Origin: DAOVQB01 sp023128935
Lineage (GTDB): Bacteria > Eisenbacteria > RBG-16-71-46 > CAIMUX01 > WJJG01
Assembly (NCBI GenBank): GCA_030628905.1
Contig: DAOVQB010000100.1
Coordinates: forward strand, 1 to 15,363
DNA: 15,363 bases
Reading direction: 5' to 3'
This document shows, in pieces, positions 14,261 to 15,363 of this stretch. The stretch's first letter is position 1. Every line of letters starts with the position of its first letter. The translations under genes were made by a program, and so were the position numbers. The notes beneath the pieces are model-generated. The model was not told the DNA's origin. It saw only the letters and a program-made list of their open reading frames with translations, and did not search any database.

Positions 14261-15130
14261 TCAATATCCCTGGGGACCAAAATCATCGGGGATCGGGCCA
14301 GCCAGGGCTTCCTCCAAAGTGTTGAGCAGGGCCTGCTTGTCTTTCATGAGAGTGCCGGCCAGGGGGAGGAAGTTAGAGACATGGTTCGAGCGGAAGATGG
14401 CGCTCGTGACTTCCAGCGCGGCCAAGAAATCCCGCAACTCTTCAAGTGTCTGTCTCGGATCCGGCGGGACGTAACTGCCCGCCACCATCTCGTCGTGAAG
14501 GGGGGTGCCTTCGACGACCATCATGCTGAGCGTGGATATGAAGCGCGGTGCAATGCGATTGAGCACTGCGGCCGATTCCCGGGCGTGCTCATCCTTGAGC
14601 TCGATACCGCCGGCGCCCAGGATGATCATGGTGGAGAGTTTCATCCCCGCTTCCACGGCGCGGCGGCCGGCTTGCACCATCTCCTCCGGGTTCACTCCCT
14701 TGTTCAGCCGCTTGAGGACTTCGGCTGATCCACTCTCCACGCCGAGATAGAGGATGGACAGCTTGAGTGATCTCAAGGCTTCCAACTCCTCTTGGGATTT
14801 CAGGAGCAGGGATTGGGGCGTGGCATATGTTCCCACGCGCTGGAGTTTGGGAAAGGCCTGGAGAAGGCAGAGAAGGATCTGCTTCAGCCGCTGCGTCTGG
14901 ATGATCAATGGATCGCCGTCAGCCAGGAAGACCCGCCGCACGCCCGTGCCGAAGCAGGCTCGGGCCATGGCAATGTCCTCTTTCAACTCCTCGATAGAGC
15001 GGACGCGGAAGCTCGTGTTCCGGTACATGGCGCAGAAGGTGCACCGGTTATGTGAGCAACCCACGGTGGCCTGGAGGATCAGTGAGTTGGCCTCCGAGGG
15101 TGGGCGGAAGATGTTTCCCTCATACCGCAA
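14261..15130 (-). CDS. Radical SAM protein, small family with CX4CX2C motif
   Basis: A 289-residue protein. The ATG at 15130 is preceded by AAGGA about seven bases away. The start MRYEGNIFRPPSEANSLILQ is characteristic of a widespread, functionally uncharacterised radical SAM family of about 290 residues. The cluster motif is CSHNRCTFC with Cys25, Cys30, Cys33, so the first gap is four residues rather than three, as in this family. FLADGDPL (about 68-75) and LYLGVESGS (about 127-135) follow the Elp3/HemN-like barrel pattern, as do MIILGAGG and FRSNHVSNFLPL near the C-terminus. There is no SPASM extension, so it lacks auxiliary clusters and is probably not the RiPP maturase. It lies about 470 nt upstream of the precursor gene on the same strand, which may be neighbourhood or coincidence. 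The reaction is unknown. Confidence 0.85.
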   Translation of the reverse strand: MRYEGNIFRPPSEANSLILQATVGCSHNRCTFCAMYRNTSFRVRSIEELKEDIAMARACFGTGVRRVFLADGDPLIIQTQRLKQILLCLLQAFPKLQRVGTYATPQSLLLKSQEELEALRSLKLSILYLGVESGSAEVLKRLNKGVNPEEMVQAGRRAVEAGMKLSTMIILGAGGIELKDEHARESAAVLNRIAPRFISTLSMMVVEGTPLHDEMVAGSYVPPDPRQTLEELRDFLAALEVTSAIFRSNHVSNFLPLAGTLMKDKQALLNTLEEALAGPIPDDFGPQGY

Positions 15131-15363
15131 TCCTTGTGCCTGTCCTTCTTTTCCGGTTTCACTAGCTGTCGAGATAGCGCCATTGGATCATCCAAGGCAA
15201 AACCATGGCAAAACCCTGAGGGGAGTGAATTAATCCTCCCACTAGGATGAAATAGGTGCGCGGTGGTTTCAAGGGGTCCTTTCAAGGATACGCGGCCGCA
15301 GTAGAGGGCTGGTGAGAAGTTCGGGCCAGATACAATCGCACTCAGATTTTCCTGTGTTTTCAG
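15131..15363. other. Gene-free right edge upstream of the radical SAM gene
   Basis: No gene is supported. The only structure seen is a two-copy direct repeat GGCAAAACC at 15196-15204 and 15207-15215 (11-bp period). The promoter of the radical SAM gene is presumably here, but no convincing boxes were found. Confidence 0.3.

Noticed and set aside
14019..14264. Minus-strand open frame of 81 codons next to the second radical SAM gene, as a second small peptide
   Set aside because: It overlaps the radical SAM gene end in another frame, has no leader-like pattern and no ribosome-binding site stands out.
14144..14728. Plus-strand open frame of 194 codons
   Set aside because: It is antisense to the second radical SAM gene, whose motifs and length are clear.
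1..15363. CRISPR array, insertion sequence or prophage
   Set aside because: No regularly spaced repeats with unique spacers, no transposase and no terminal inverted repeats flanking a gene were found. The lone HNH tail does not establish a phage.

Overview
The window looks like a GC-rich chromosome fragment from an uncultured-type bacterium of the Fibrobacteres-Chlorobi-Bacteroidetes neighbourhood, Candidatus Eisenbacteria being one possibility. This is inferred, not proven. The signs are a secreted beta-helix protein ending in a FlgD-like sorting/Ig module, several large lipoproteins with low-complexity Ig-like repeats, a FadL/PorV-type outer-membrane protein paired with a DNRLRE lipoprotein, and frequent TTG/GTG starts. 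Nearly all genes are on the minus strand. The exceptions are a 5'-truncated HNH nuclease gene at the left edge, a tRNA-Ser(UGA) and a phosphatase gene remnant.

Left part (1-7300): cell-envelope block. After the HNH tail and a 10-bp tandem repeat come an outer-membrane beta-barrel gene (383-1630) and, upstream of it, a lipoprotein with two DNRLRE-like domains (1849-3264). A tRNA-Ser lies on the plus strand (3493-3575). Two paralogous lipoproteins follow (3656-5293, 5352-6929). A fragment of a SpoIIE/RsbU-type PP2C phosphatase (about 6985-7254) ends in an 11-bp tandem repeat.

Middle (7461-11874): a secreted parallel beta-helix protein, a B12-binding radical SAM enzyme with a DUF4070-like C-terminus, and a branched-chain amino acid aminotransferase. 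Two hairpin terminators separate these genes, so they are probably separate transcription units.

Right part (12034-15130): a compact putative RiPP (ribosomally made, post-translationally modified peptide) locus. In transcription order it holds a 51-residue Cys-containing precursor peptide with a near-ideal Shine-Dalgarno sequence, a radical SAM/SPASM maturase, and a PqqD-like recognition protein whose start overlaps the maturase stop. No cluster protease or exporter is visible. A second, unrelated-looking radical SAM gene lies further right.

The most unexpected signal is a perfect 48-bp inverted repeat linking two unrelated genes 11.6 kb apart. An internal piece of the radical SAM/SPASM maturase gene (13295-13342) recurs in inverted orientation exactly over the ribosome-binding site, start codon and first codons of the outer-membrane protein gene (1612-1659). 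The two mRNAs are therefore predicted to be perfectly complementary over 48 nt. It may be a template-switch duplication that supplied a translation start, a regulatory mRNA-mRNA pairing site, or an assembly chimera; the sequence alone cannot decide.
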